From positions 7,481,001-7,545,000 of the forward strand of contig NW_026974141.1 in the NCBI RefSeq assembly GCF_037042905.1: a stretch of DNA of 64,000 nucleotides. Direction: 5' to 3'. Positions 33,956 through 44,874 of the stretch are shown here, piece by piece (the stretch's first letter is position 1; every line of letters begins with the position of its first letter). Source of the DNA: Lytechinus pictus. Its lineage: Eukaryota > Echinodermata > Echinoidea > Temnopleuroida > Toxopneustidae. The notes under the pieces are model-generated. The model searched no databases, was not told the DNA's origin, and was given only the letters and a program-made list of their open reading frames with translations. A program made the translations under genes and the position numbers.

Positions 33956-34221
33956 TATGCGCGCGCGGGGGAGGGGATATATTATGGATAAACTTGAAGG
34001 CTTAGGCGTAAGTGAAATGCAAAACGATTTGGAATTTCAATGAACATATTTTGGAGGCCATACAACCCTCCTCCAAGAAACTTTATACCAATATTTGCCC
34101 ATTGAAACACCATTCAGGCACGATCGGAATAATCGTAATACTTCATATTAAATGATGAAAACATAACATCTTTACTTTTTCTTCGTTATAAGACCAACAG
34201 CTCAATAAAATGTTTTTCTTA

Positions 34222-34446
34222 CACTCTTAAAATAGTTGGGCAAAAATGCCAAATTTTTAACCAACCCTGGGCGACATACTGTCAACATAACTATTGGTTA
34301 AAATCTTTCCAAATTGGGTAATAAAAACTAATAATTGGTTAATAAATTTGCTCGATTAGATAATAATCGCCCAGAATATATATATATATATTACCAACAT
34401 ACATTACCCAACACAGTGGGCAGTATGTTGCCCAATATCTTAAGTG
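34222..34446. mobile_element. CACTCTTAAAA hairpin MITE, copy 2
   Basis: CACTCTTAAAATAGTTGGGC at the left; GTATGTTGCCCAATATCTTA then AGTGTG at the right. Diverged from copy 1. Confidence 0.7.
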
Positions 34447-35144
34447 TGTTGTTGATAATAGATTACTAATGGATCAAATCTCATCGTTGTCACTATAAGT
34501 CGTCATCATGTTCAGTGCACATTTGAGTTACCATCCATTAATAACATTCGTTCAATCTGTAAATGTGATTCTAATTGATCGAGAGCGAACTTACCACCAT
34601 GACGGGAATTCATTTCATGATAATGCATGTGACGAAAAAGGGTATTAAATCAAACCAGCTCCTATAAAGAATTCACTCATGGAGCAACTTGCCTGTCTTG
34701 GTTTATGATATTTTAGCGGTTTGTAATATTATTCTTTACCTGTTTCGCATTATTTACTGCTTGCACCTCAAGAAGACAGGCCTCACTACACCAAGACATT
34801 TTGCATTATTGAAGGTGGAGTAGAGTGGTGGTTGACCAAGAAATAACAGGCACATTCGCTCTACGGCGGCCGTATAGCGAAATGTGACCGAGGAATTACA
34901 GAAGAAATATTCTGTATATATCTTCCCCTGGAAGACCATGATCACATCATCTTCTCCATATTATGCAATCTGACATTGACCAATCGCACCTTGAACCAAT
35001 TAATTTCTTTAACCAAGAAATACTGTATAATGGAATCTGGGTATAGCAAGAACAAGAGGGGTGACATGATAGAACCTTGTCGTATCCCCACGTTCTATGT
35101 TTTGAAAGCAAGTTGGTTATTTATATTTCCTCCATATATTTACA

Positions 35145-35322
35145 CACTCTCAAAAACGAAGAGCTACTTAGAGCTAATTTAGCTCTTCACGAACATTAGT
35201 GATTGCACTTCGGAGTGCTGATTTTTCTCGTTCAAATTTAAACTAGACAAATCAGCACTCCGAAGTGCAGTCACTATACACGCTCTTTAAGAGCTAAATA
35301 AGCTCTTCGTTTTTTTAGAGTG
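35145..35322. mobile_element. Hairpin MITE with GAGCTAAAT arms
   Basis: CACTCTCAAAAACGAAGAGC left and inverse right (GCTCTTCGTTTTTTTAGAGTG); CACTTCGGAGTGCTGATTTT mirrored about the centre. Nearly a perfect hairpin. Confidence 0.78.
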
Positions 35323-35497
35323 CAGTTGCCAGTTAATCCGAATGAGGTAGTTCCATCAACGTCGGTGATTTGCATTTTCATTGATCAATGCATTTGATAA
35401 GGTGCACCAGTAGGCGATATTGAATATGCCTATGCTATAAAAAAGCGTTGATCATGTTGATGGGAAAGTGATATAAATAGCCAACGAAACAAACATA

Positions 35498-35739
35498 CAC
35501 TGCAAAAACTTTGGTGTTGATAATACACCAGCCCGGAATCTATACATGTCTACACCAGAGAAGTGTTATACAACACTGGTTTCAGTTTGGTCTAACACCA
35601 GATAGGTGTTTATACAACACCAATTAGTATAAAAACAGCATCGGTTTGATTCCAAAGTGGTGTTGTTTCAATACTTCCCTGGTGTGGACATATATAGAAT
35701 CCGGGCTGGTGTTAAATCAACACCGGAGTTTTTGTAGTG
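35498..35739. mobile_element. CACTGCAAAAACTCC fold-back MITE, copy 2
   Basis: Same family, flanked by TA (35496-35497; 35740-35741). Right end GGAGTTTTTGTAGTG. Interior matches copy 1 closely. Confidence 0.8.
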
Positions 35740-36329
35740 TACAATTTTGCATGTACATCAATCCCATTGACAACATCATCATCATAAATAGGGCGTTTCT
35801 TGAACCTATATCATGCATATTCTCTTCCTAATTCATTAATTTTGTTTTCTTGTACTTGTTCGTTTTCCACATTAGGTCGAATGGCTGAGGAGTTCAAGGA
35901 TCAATGCCGAGGGGTTTTACTTGTATCCTATTTCGAAGACTCCATCAAACTCAGAAACCGTATATGTTTCCTTTTCACAATCATGTTATGTTGTTCGCCT
36001 CCTCAAATGAAATTCATATAAACTGTTAAAAGCAGACCTCGATCTTCACATTGTTCATGTTGTTGATCGAATGGAATTACTGTTTGTTGCCTAGGCTGAA
36101 AAGAGAAAGGAACCTTTGCAAAATATGTACTTTCCGATAAAAAAATATGTGGTAGCTGGGCATGAATGATAACCTAAAAATGAAGATTTATCCTCTAAAC
36201 TTGGATATATACTCTCAGTTAAGAAACGTTAATTCAAAATGCATGGTATCTTTGTTATACGTCCTTGACATCAGTACTGTCATGACTGTGAGAAACTTCA
36301 CAAAACGATTCATTCCTCAGAACGTGTCT

Positions 36330-37337
36330 CTAAGGTTGAGTAGTTGAGTTCCCCTGATCATCACGGTGGCTGCCAAACACAACTGCCTTGGTTTCTCTTC
36401 TGAATCTTTTGTTCAAAGTGACAAATATCAAGGCGTTCATCCAGCCTTTTGAGATCACAAACAGACTGGTCACGTATCTAGCCATAGGTGTTGCGATAGT
36501 GCTCTTCTTGCTGAACTGCGAAGCCGAGACTATACTCCAGGGGAAAATCGCCATAAAGAATGCAATGGTGGTGACCACAAGGACACAAAGGCCTTTGAGG
36601 CTTCCTCGAGGGGTCTTGATGATGGCTTCATTACAGGCAATTCCTTCACTTGGAATGACCTTTGCAGAACGTTTAGACTGCCCTGAAGCAATCATCATGA
36701 CCTTGATATTGGTGACAGTGGCGATGGTGAGAGATAAACCACTCAGGAGAAGGCTGGTGACGAGACTTGGTCGGAAGGCAAGCCGCTCGGAAGAAAAATC
36801 GGACAGACACAAGTTCTCCCGAGCGACTGTTCTTCCCCGGAGCAAACTCAAACCTCCATTTGAGATAGCAATCCCGATCAGGATGACTATGGTGATCCTG
36901 GCGCGTTCTATTGAGACGAGGGAGAAGTAGTGTAGTGGGTAGACAACCGCAACGAACCGATCAATGCAGGCAAATGCGATCAAGAGGGCTGAAAGGTTCA
37001 CCAAACCCGTGCAGGCGACCCCTCTCAAAGCGCACAACGCCGACGAAAACCACTGCCCATCCCCAATGACAATGGTCATAATGCTCATTCCGCAACAGAA
37101 AACGCCTGTGAAGACATCCGTGATGGCAAGCGCTTTGAATACGAGCTGTTGCATGTCTTCGAAGCAATTCTTGACCTTGGTTAGTATCACTATGGTGATG
37201 GTGTTACTGATCAGAATCATCACCAAACAGACCCCGAGGAGTGCAGCCTGGATGATACTGAGAACTGTCATATTGATTCCTTGATATTGGTGACCCACTG
37301 TAATATCTACCGCTGCCGTGATGTTGGAGACCGCCAT
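36330..37337 (-). CDS. Rhodopsin-class (class A) GPCR, copy 1, single exon
   Basis: Intact 335-residue seven-transmembrane receptor, expected at the plasma membrane and coupling to heterotrimeric G proteins; the ligand is unknown. Rough layout: extracellular N-terminus with N-glycosylation sites NIT (5) and NMT (22), TM1 about 25-53 (N45), TM2 about 66-91 (D74), TM3 starting near C102, then DRF (126-128) in place of DRY, TM4 about 147-163, C177 in the second extracellular loop as probable disulphide partner of C102, TM5 about 190-215, TM6 with FPW (265-267), TM7 with NALIF (301-305) at the NPxxY position, and a basic helix 8. The ATG has A at -3 and G at +4, a strong Kozak context. The gene is intronless, as in many lineage-expanded sensory receptors of sea urchins. 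It is clearly paralogous to the receptor at 44.9 kb, sharing a long near-identical block from ECL2 into TM5. A 5' noncoding exon cannot be excluded. Family call secure; subfamily and chemosensory role are inference. Confidence 0.93.
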   Translation of the reverse strand: MAVSNITAAVDITVGHQYQGINMTVLSIIQAALLGVCLVMILISNTITIVILTKVKNCFEDMQQLVFKALAITDVFTGVFCCGMSIMTIVIGDGQWFSSALCALRGVACTGLVNLSALLIAFACIDRFVAVVYPLHYFSLVSIERARITIVILIGIAISNGGLSLLRGRTVARENLCLSDFSSERLAFRPSLVTSLLLSGLSLTIATVTNIKVMMIASGQSKRSAKVIPSEGIACNEAIIKTPRGSLKGLCVLVVTTIAFFMAIFPWSIVSASQFSKKSTIATPMARYVTSLFVISKGWMNALIFVTLNKRFRRETKAVVFGSHRDDQGNSTTQP

Positions 37338-37887
37338 AGTATGTCCGATATGACATGAAAATACCCAGTCGGACTAAATTCAAACTCGACCTTTGGTTGC
37401 TTCAAAATAATCTGAAAATCCACCTAGGATGTGAATGCATTCCCATGCAGAATCATCTGAAAATGAATGTTAGTCGTGTAAAATTGCTGACAGAATAAAC
37501 TTCATTCCCTCATTGTCATTTTAATAATCTCGCTAACATGATGCCCATTGCATGTCAAAGCTGATGGATTATAGCATGACGGCCAAGGGCAACGAGCCGT
37601 GTCATTTTGAAATTGATCTTTAAGGCTTTAAGGATCGGCTGAATGGTTATTGTTATGCTTGTTGGGTAACATACTGCTCAATTGGTGATTGCTTTATACT
37701 CACGAATATCGCTTGACTTTCATTATGGAGTATTCACAACTGCATCAGGGAACGGATTTAAGAACACAGTAAATGCAATGAAATTACCCGGTAAATGACA
37801 AAGAACAGCTGGGAGACATTTGTCGAAAATTTGTGAACCTGAACAGCAGTTCCGTCATATAAGTTTCGGAGCTGACGAAACATTGCA

Positions 37888-38043
37888 AGTGTTTCATAAA
37901 GCTGTTTGTAGGTTAAGAGCGACTTTAAAAACGACGCTAAATAATCATCAATGAACTTTTAATGGTGAATATCATTTACCACCAGAAAGGATGACCAGTC
38001 GTTTTTAAAGTCACTCTTAACTTACGGGCAGCTTTATGAAACG
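37888..38043. mobile_element. GTTTCATAAAGC hairpin MITE, copy 2
   Basis: Same tips and arms as copy 1 (GTTTCATAAAGCTG ... CAGCTTTATGAAAC). It lies about 550 bp 5' of GPCR 1. A fragment is also seen near 56.88-56.94 kb. Confidence 0.78.
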
Positions 38044-38402
38044 GCAACCAGGACGAAACTGATGTTTTGATTCACCAATTTCCCAGCATTGACTTGTTCA
38101 ATGTCATAAAGGGCATTTGTCAATACATTTTCTATGTTCTTGAATCAGTTGTATGCCGTGGAGCAAAAAGGTGAAGAGCAAATGAAAAATCAGAAAACAA
38201 GACATCGTACGAGATTTTAAAGATGCCTCGTTGAATATGAAAGATTCCCTTTCAATCTTTGAATCTTTTATTTTAATTTACCCGAGATAGATCGTATTAA
38301 AAAAATTATATTCTATGCGATATACTGCACAGTAGATCCGGTGTATTGTCTATACAAGGCTAAGTTTGAAATGCCCATTTCTTAACTGGGCCCTTTTTAG
38401 TA

Positions 38403-38624
38403 CACTCTAAAAACACTGAGTAAAACTTTACCCATTATTGGGTAGAAAGGAAACATGCATGTTTGCTGGGTAGTCTTTTTTTTACCCCATGGCAAAATGC
38501 ATGTTTTAAGGGTAAATTTCAACGCAACATTGCGTATAAAATGTACGAAATATTTGGTGATTTTTCCCAACCAACATGCATGTTCCCATTTTACCCAATA
38601 TTGGGTAATTTTTTGTTTAAAGAG
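38403..38624. mobile_element. CACTCTAAAAA hairpin MITE, variant
   Basis: CACTCTAAAAACACTGAG left; TTGGGTAATTTTTTGTTTAA then AGAG right. ACCCATTATTGGGTAG and AACATGCATG phrases mirrored. Confidence 0.68.
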
Positions 38625-38679
38625 TAAGGACCAACCATATGCGATAAGTTTAAATATCATTGTCAAAATTTCATTACGA

Positions 38680-38962
38680 TTAATAATAATAATAATAATA
38701 GCTGAATTTATAAAGCGCTTTTTGTCAGAGGGTACGAAGCGCTGCTATTATTACCCCGGCTTTAGCTCGAGCTACCATCACCGGCGCTCAGTGCATGCAA
38801 GGTATTACTCCTGCCGGGTACCCATTCACCTCACCTGGGTTGAGTGCAGCACAGTGTGGATAAATTTCTTGCTGAAGGAGAACACGACATGGCTACGATT
38901 CGAACCCACGACCCTCTGTTTCAAAGGCGAGAGTAAGAACCACTAGACCACGACGCACCCAC
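38680..38962 (-). mobile_element. tRNA-derived SINE, subfamily 2
   Basis: On the minus strand the head has TGGTCTAGTGG and GGGTTCGAATC, and the body shares CACTCAACCCAGGTGAGGT with subfamily 1. The 3' half differs (GCGCTTTATAAATTCAGC) and ends in (ATT)n. Same lineage, different tail. Confidence 0.8.
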
Positions 38963-39377
38963 ACGTACATATCAAATGAAATGATGGATGTTGATTTCCT
39001 TGAGGTTTCCGTTATCCACTTTCCCAGCTGCCTTAACCTAGTTAGGAATGCACGTTATGAAATTTGTTTCTTGTATTGTGGAACAAATGCATTTTTAAAG
39101 TATTTATAGCTGTGGATCAAATTGAAATTATATTATTAAATTGTTAAAGGCAAGGGATAGTTTAAAACAGTGACTGCATGGACAGGCAGGTGTAGTTACA
39201 ATTAAAGCCAAAGGCACCTGTTGGTATGGTAACACTTTGAATACTATGGCGTTACAAATCATATCCAACGTAATAATTCAATAAATGCCCAATCTGAAAT
39301 AATGAACCACCTGTTGATGGCGATCGCCATTTTTCTAATCCCACTTCGCCTAATATTTACGCTTGGTGAATGTCTTA

Positions 39378-39602
39378 CACAGTAAAAAAAAAATTATACA
39401 ACGCTGTTTACTATATGAACCTTACAGTAATTGTTTAAACAGTTTAAACAAGTGTTTTAATCTTAAGCAACAAAGTTTAATTTTCAATATCTAATCTTCA
39501 ATAAATTAAACATGATTGTTTAAACGGTTAAACAAATACTGTAAGGTTCATAAATTATAGTAAACAGCGTTGTATAAAATCTTAAACAGTGTTTTTACTG
39601 TC
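39378..39602. mobile_element. TTTAAAC-rich fold-back MITE
   Basis: CACAGTAAAAA at the left and TTTTTACTGTC at the right; ACAACGCTGTTTACTATA and its inverse TATAGTAAACAGCGTTGT lie inside both ends. Confidence 0.72.
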
Positions 39603-40240
39603 TATCCTCACTATAGCAATGAGTTCGTTTATACATGTCAGTATAATAAGGACAATTGTAGAATTCATAGAGTTGGCGGTGCTTGTTTTACTGATCACCC
39701 CCCCCCCCCCTGCTCGCCCCATCCCCTCCTAAATAACAACTTTTCTTTATATTTAGACAAAAACAACACTCGAAAGTTATCCATCATCGGTTTCCGTCAG
39801 TCATTCTGTTAAAATATTCAACTCAAACCGTGGTAACATTTATTTTCTTTCAGCTGACATTGTTTTTCATATATAATCATTTGACTGAGCTTTAACAAAC
39901 GGCCAAAAAAATTGAAAATTTTCATATTTTTTCTCTATTTTATCAATTTAAACAAGTACATATCTAAACAAAATGTTTGCTACCGCAAAATCGTAAAATA
40001 GCCTTTAAAATACAGATCAAGTTATTTAGGTATGTAGTAGGTAATATCAGCAATTTGAGTATAAATAGAGATGAAACTTCAATCATAACTAAATCTTCGA
40101 CTTGCCAACGAAATACTGATTTTAAAAATCACATTTCACCTACATAATGTATTAATGAAATAGCCTGTTTGATACCATATTTCATTACCAATACGCTTAA
40201 TTATAAACAAAACAATTAGTAATACTTGAGAACCACTATA

Positions 40241-40776
40241 CAGTGCGTCCCGGGAAAAAAGGAAACCCTTTTTCAGAGAAACATTTCATAATTATTAAAT
40301 ATGTTTTTACTATAAAGTTGATACTCGTGGCAAGAGTGGAATCTAATATCTGATTGTAAACCAACAGCTTAGCAAATCGTTCACGCATGGCAGATGAGAA
40401 ACAATGAATATCGAGACATATCAGCAACGATTTGCGCAGAAACTCACGTGTGAATCTGAATCCACTCTCATTTCAGGGATCAGTGAGAGGATCTTAACAA
40501 TGAATACAAAAGAAATGCTATTGAGCCAATCGTCTAATAAGCACGGTCGTCGTGTCACGAACCAATCTTGTCGAATTTTTCTTCGCAATCTGGTTTTGAC
40601 ATTAAAATGTCAAACTCGTCTTGCTCATTAATGCATGAATTGTTCGTCTCATATTAAGTATCAAAATGAAGAAGAATAATTGAATCATATGATTATGTAA
40701 ATAAGATATCATAATTCATTTGACTTTAAAGAATAAAGATATGGGGATCCCGGTTTCCATTTTCTGGGACACACTG
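40241..40776. mobile_element. Mariner-like TA-flanked MITE
   Basis: TA at 40239-40240 and 40777-40778, tips CAGTGCGTCCCGGGAAAA and TTTTCTGGGACACACTG. 536 bp; the two short open frames inside have no transposase motifs. Confidence 0.8.
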
Positions 40777-40917
40777 TATAGCCGGATTCATGGTAAAAGA
40801 CGTGGTACTTTTCAGAAGAAACAGATAATATTTCTTTCATTCTTAACAATCTAGCACAATTTCGATACATCATCCAGTCATTTAGATTGGAGAAGGGTAA
40901 AAATAACATTATGTTAT

Positions 40918-41000
40918 GCAGGGCCCGCTGGTAGAGCAGTTTCCTAACTGAAGTGGCTACCCTGGGTAAATAAAACGTTATTATTATTATTATTATTATC
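40918..41000 (+). repeat. SINE-like 3' fragment with (ATT)n tail
   Basis: CCGCTGGTAGAGCAGTTTCC then ACTGAAGTGGCTACCCTGGG and (TTA)n. The second half recurs at 43.14 kb, so this is a repeat family. Head assignment is uncertain. Confidence 0.55.
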
Positions 41001-41228
41001 CGAAAGCAGAGGAATAAATAGGTATTTAAACACAAAATGACTAGACAAGTCTAAGAAAATATATTCTTTTAGAAATCGACTAAATTTTGGTTAAAAATAC
41101 AAAAAAATCTTGCTATATGACTCACAACCATAATCATTTATATTTCAAGGATTTCCATACATCATATCATACAACATACATCATATCTCGAAAGTATTTT
41201 TAACCAAATTTGGATTTCAGATATTGAC

Positions 41229-41292
41229 GATGCTAGCCATCCATAGTTGTGGTTGATCGGATCAATCGCAACTCTTTGTAAGACGGGGCCGA
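41229..41292 (+). repeat. GGGCCC-tipped MITE, solo right end
   Basis: GATCGGATCAATCGCAACTC then TTTGTAAGACGGGGCC without a left partner. Confidence 0.7.
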
Positions 41293-42139
41293 GTTGTTTT
41301 ATTCATGGCTCTGATGTTGGTATAACCATGTAAATTAACGTGAAGCAAACAATAAAATACTACGAAATGAATAACTGTCAAGTAGCAACAAAATATGATT
41401 CCCGTTACTACGGTATTAGCGACATTTTTAGCGCATTGCTCATCTCCATTTGTCTTCCACATCTATTTCGTTTTCTTTGTTTTTCTTCATTTTGCCATAA
41501 ATCACTTAAAGAAAGGATGGAAAATTATTGGATTCTTGTACCATTCGAATGAATTTAGAAATTAAAAAAATTGTTTCTTTCGGGTGAATTTGAATGATAA
41601 TGCACTTATCTCTCAAAGTAAAAATTAAGAATTCATGATAAGCATTGTAAATGAGGAATTAAATTACTAATACTATAAAAGATGGGTTGTATGAGAGAAG
41701 GCTTCTGATTGGTCGATTGCCCTCATTTGCAATTACGTAATCCGGTATATGGTCACAATCGTGGCGTATACCAGCAATTTCTGCACGGTATAGCTTGTGT
41801 ACAAAACCTCATAGGGTGATTTATCGATTGATACCTTGAAGAAAAGGATTCGGCGATATCTTTTCATTACAATAAATAAATAAATATTCGCTATTTGTGC
41901 TGTTAACACCTGGGAATCTAGCAAAAATATGGAGAAAAAAATTAAGTTTATCCCTGCATTAATCTATGAAAAAGGAGCAAAAAATATTGAAAGCGAAAAT
42001 CAAATCCCACGTGAAAAATAAAATGCTCAGATTGCACGACCTAACATTATGTCTGACCTGGGGAACAATAAAGGCTTCATAATTGTAATATCATTCGTGG
42101 AGTCTAGCCTCTCGCCCGGAAGACTAACCATAAAAGAAA
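41293..42139. other. Gene-free
   Basis: AT-rich, no repeats recognised, frames under 70 codons. Confidence 0.5.
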
Positions 42140-42147
42140 CTACAAAC

Positions 42148-42400
42148 CGGGGGAGGATCCAGGGGACACATGTTTCCGATGAAAATTTGACAAGCCCCCC
42201 CCCCCCCCGAAATAAAAGATTTTCATCTAAAAGGGAAGGTCCGCGAGAAATTTGACAAGCAAAGAAAAAAAAAAGTTCATCACTTTAGAAATGGGGGCAC
42301 ACTTAAAAACGGTATATATTCATCACAAATTTTGATAATGGCTCTCAATAGGGGGGGGGGGGGCACGGGCCGGCTGCCCCCCCCCCCCGACCCGCCACTG
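42148..42400. mobile_element. hAT-type MITE with near-perfect 8-bp duplication
   Basis: CTACAAAC (42140-42147) and CTATAAAC (42401-42408) flank a G/C-tract-rich 253-bp element whose right tip is CCCGCCACTG. The left tip is decayed. TGAAAATTTGACAAGC inside is shared with related fragments at 10.2 and 12.0 kb. Confidence 0.7.
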
Positions 42401-42678
42401 CTATAAACCGAACAATATTTATTCTGTTTTATCCTGTACAAATTACTAAATGAATACTAGCTGACATGGTTATCGTTCCATGGTAATTTACTGTCCCAAT
42501 ACCAATTTCATGCAGTAAGCATATTAATTGTTCGTAAAATATATTGATAACGATGTAAATATAAATGGGTAGTAAAATGATTGAAAAATAGTTTTTAAAA
42601 TGCACAATGAGGTATGGAAATAATGTATTTTTTATGTTCTTGGTTGTTTCAGAGGGCATTCATAAAGTTACTCCCATA

Positions 42679-42862
42679 TCAGTGGCCGCAGATCCCGGGG
42701 GAGGGGGGACTTCAGCCCCCCCCCCACTTTTTCACTAGACGTGTACAAAAATGTTTAAATTACCATCAAATTTTCATTCGTGCATACTTGCCCCCCCCCC
42801 CCCCGCCACAGACTTTTGCCACAGCCATCCCTTTTCCAAATCGTTCCCCGGCCTCTGCATAT
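42679..42862 (+). repeat. G/C-tract element similar to 9.5-9.7 kb
   Basis: CAGTGGCCGCAGATCCCGGG, then C tracts, GTGTACAAAAATG, and a second C tract. The 9.49-9.70 kb stretch has the same order of phrases. Likely hAT-like debris. Confidence 0.5.
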
Positions 42863-43137
42863 TGCAAATGAGAAACTGAAATGCATGAGAATTACACAAT
42901 TAAAAAGAAACAGGTACATATTTAATCGATTATAATATAATAACACAATCTGCAATTGGATAAAATAAACTGTGTACGCACTGGTGTTTATTATGATACA
43001 TTTCTAAAAAATATTACAATTACACTCGTGCGTCTCCATATACTGCCAGGATTGAAAGAGAGATAGAAAGAAAGAGAACTAGAGAAAAAAAGGATAAATA
43101 TAATGAAAAATAAAGAGGTTAGATATGAGGTTAGTTT

Positions 43138-43196
43138 TCGGAACTGAAGTGGCTACCCTGAGTAAATATACCTTTATTATTATTATTATTATTATA
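43138..43196 (+). repeat. SINE-like 3' fragment, second copy
   Basis: GGAACTGAAGTGGCTACCCT followed by an (ATT)n tail, matching 40950-41000. Truncated at the 5' side. Confidence 0.55.
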
Positions 43197-43549
43197 TTGG
43201 TCTATTCTCACTTCATATACTTTCCGTTAAATTTCATCCCAAATGGTGTAAACATGGGTGGCGACAGGTTATTTTGATTAGAGGGCAAGAGTGTCCCTCT
43301 TCAACAAGAGTAATATAGAGTAAAATACTTTTTTTTCCCTATTCGTCTTTTATCCTCTAGTTTTCTCACACAACTTGAAATTCATATGGAGCGGTCGCCC
43401 CTGCCCTCCTTAGCACTACGCCCGTATCTAAATAGTCTATAACCATTTGGTCTAATTGCCACTTAGCATATTTACAATTGGTCCAAAATTTCCAATTAGG
43501 CTATGCCCACTTTGTGTAATATCCACTTGGTCCAACACCACTAGGTTTA

Positions 43550-43773
43550 CACTCTTAAAATGATGGGAAAAATACTGTCCACTGTGTTGGGTAATGTATA
43601 TTGGTAAAAAAATTATATTCTAGGCAATTATTATCCAATTAAGCAAATTTATTACCCAATTATTAGTTTTTATTACCCGATTCGGGCAGATTTTAACCAA
43701 TAGTTGTGAGGGCAGTATGTTGCACAGGGTTGGTTGATAGTTGGGCATTTTTTGCCCAAGTATTTTAAGAGTG
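43550..43773. mobile_element. CACTCTTAAAA hairpin MITE, copy 3
   Basis: TA-flanked; CACTCTTAAAATGATGGG left and GTATTTTAAGAGTG right, with TACTGTCCACTGTGTTGGGT shared with copy 2 in reverse. Confidence 0.73.
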
Positions 43774-44621
43774 TATGCAGTTAGATGAATTGTTTATGAA
43801 GCAAATTTTCACTTGACAAAGTAAAACATACGACAAAATAAGTAGACTTGTGTGTAACTATGCCAAATGGGCATTAGACTAAACGAGAAGTAGGTAGGAA
43901 AATAGACAAAACGGGAATTCGATTAAATTGATAGTAGACCAATTGGGTTTTATAGACTAGTCTGCATGAAAGGCATAGACCAACTGGTTGACGGCCAAGC
44001 GGTAGAACAAGGGTATGCAAAATATCGTACAAGCCAATCTGTTTTTAACCTGATGTTTAAACAAAGTACACGTAAGCCTACATCAAATAATTTCATAAAA
44101 ATTATGACAACGGATAATACTTTTGCCGTAAAAAGGTGATTGCTTAAAGAATTGGTTGTCCAATTGAACTTCTCCCGAATTGTATCATTTAACGTTCTCA
44201 CATATTGCACAGATGTGGTGATTTGGGGCCATTGACACTCAAAATTTTCACGAATAAAATAAAACAAACAAGACAGAGAAATGACTGAAAAGGTGAAATA
44301 TGATATCTTACTGAAAATTACGTTAACATCTTTTTTTGAAAATATTGTCTCAAAAGCGTCAAATTTCTTTTAGCTCGCTCCGCTTGGTCGAAGCATTTAA
44401 AAAAATTTCCCCCTTACGCCATTTTTGGCCCCCTTAGAAATTTTGGCTCGTTACGCTGGTGACCTATATGCCACTTTGAACCAATCCATGCTCCATTGCT
44501 TCCGAAATCACTAACTTTTTCATGAAAGAGATATAATTTCATAACAATGCCCGTAAGATATTTAGAATCGCCAGGAATATCATTCAGCCATGAAAAGAAC
44601 TGAAGACGCAAGTAGGTCCAT

Positions 44622-44845
44622 CAGTGGCGTACGCAGGGGAGGGAGGGGGGTTACAGGGGTTCAACACCTCTTTAACCTTTTGGAAACTCATTCTGTACGC
44701 AGGGAGGTGGTCACAGGGTCCCCCCTAATACATTTCTTTGGTACGAAACGTCCTAAATTTTGGTTGAAGACACTTTTTTGTCAACTTTTTTTATTCAGCT
44801 TGAACCCCCCCCCCCCCGGTTAAAAAAATCATGCGCACGCTACTG
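44622..44845. mobile_element. hAT-type MITE just 3' of GPCR 2
   Basis: Tips CAGTGGCGTACGCAGG and ATGCGCACGCTACTG, flanked by AGGTCCAT (44614-44621; 44846-44853). 224 bp with G and C tracts. The receptor stop codon is 29 bp away, so the element probably lies in its 3' UTR. Confidence 0.85.
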
Positions 44846-44874
44846 AGGTCCATGGTTCGTGGGATATCTAAGAA

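Larger units (their letters stand above)
32800..34221. other. Gene-free
   Basis: Besides the GT-rich block and the poly(A)-type end, no supported coding sequence is visible. Confidence 0.5.

Noticed and set aside
40404-40631. Possible transposase in the TA-flanked MITE
   Set aside because: No helix-turn-helix or DDE motif could be seen in the 75-codon frame.
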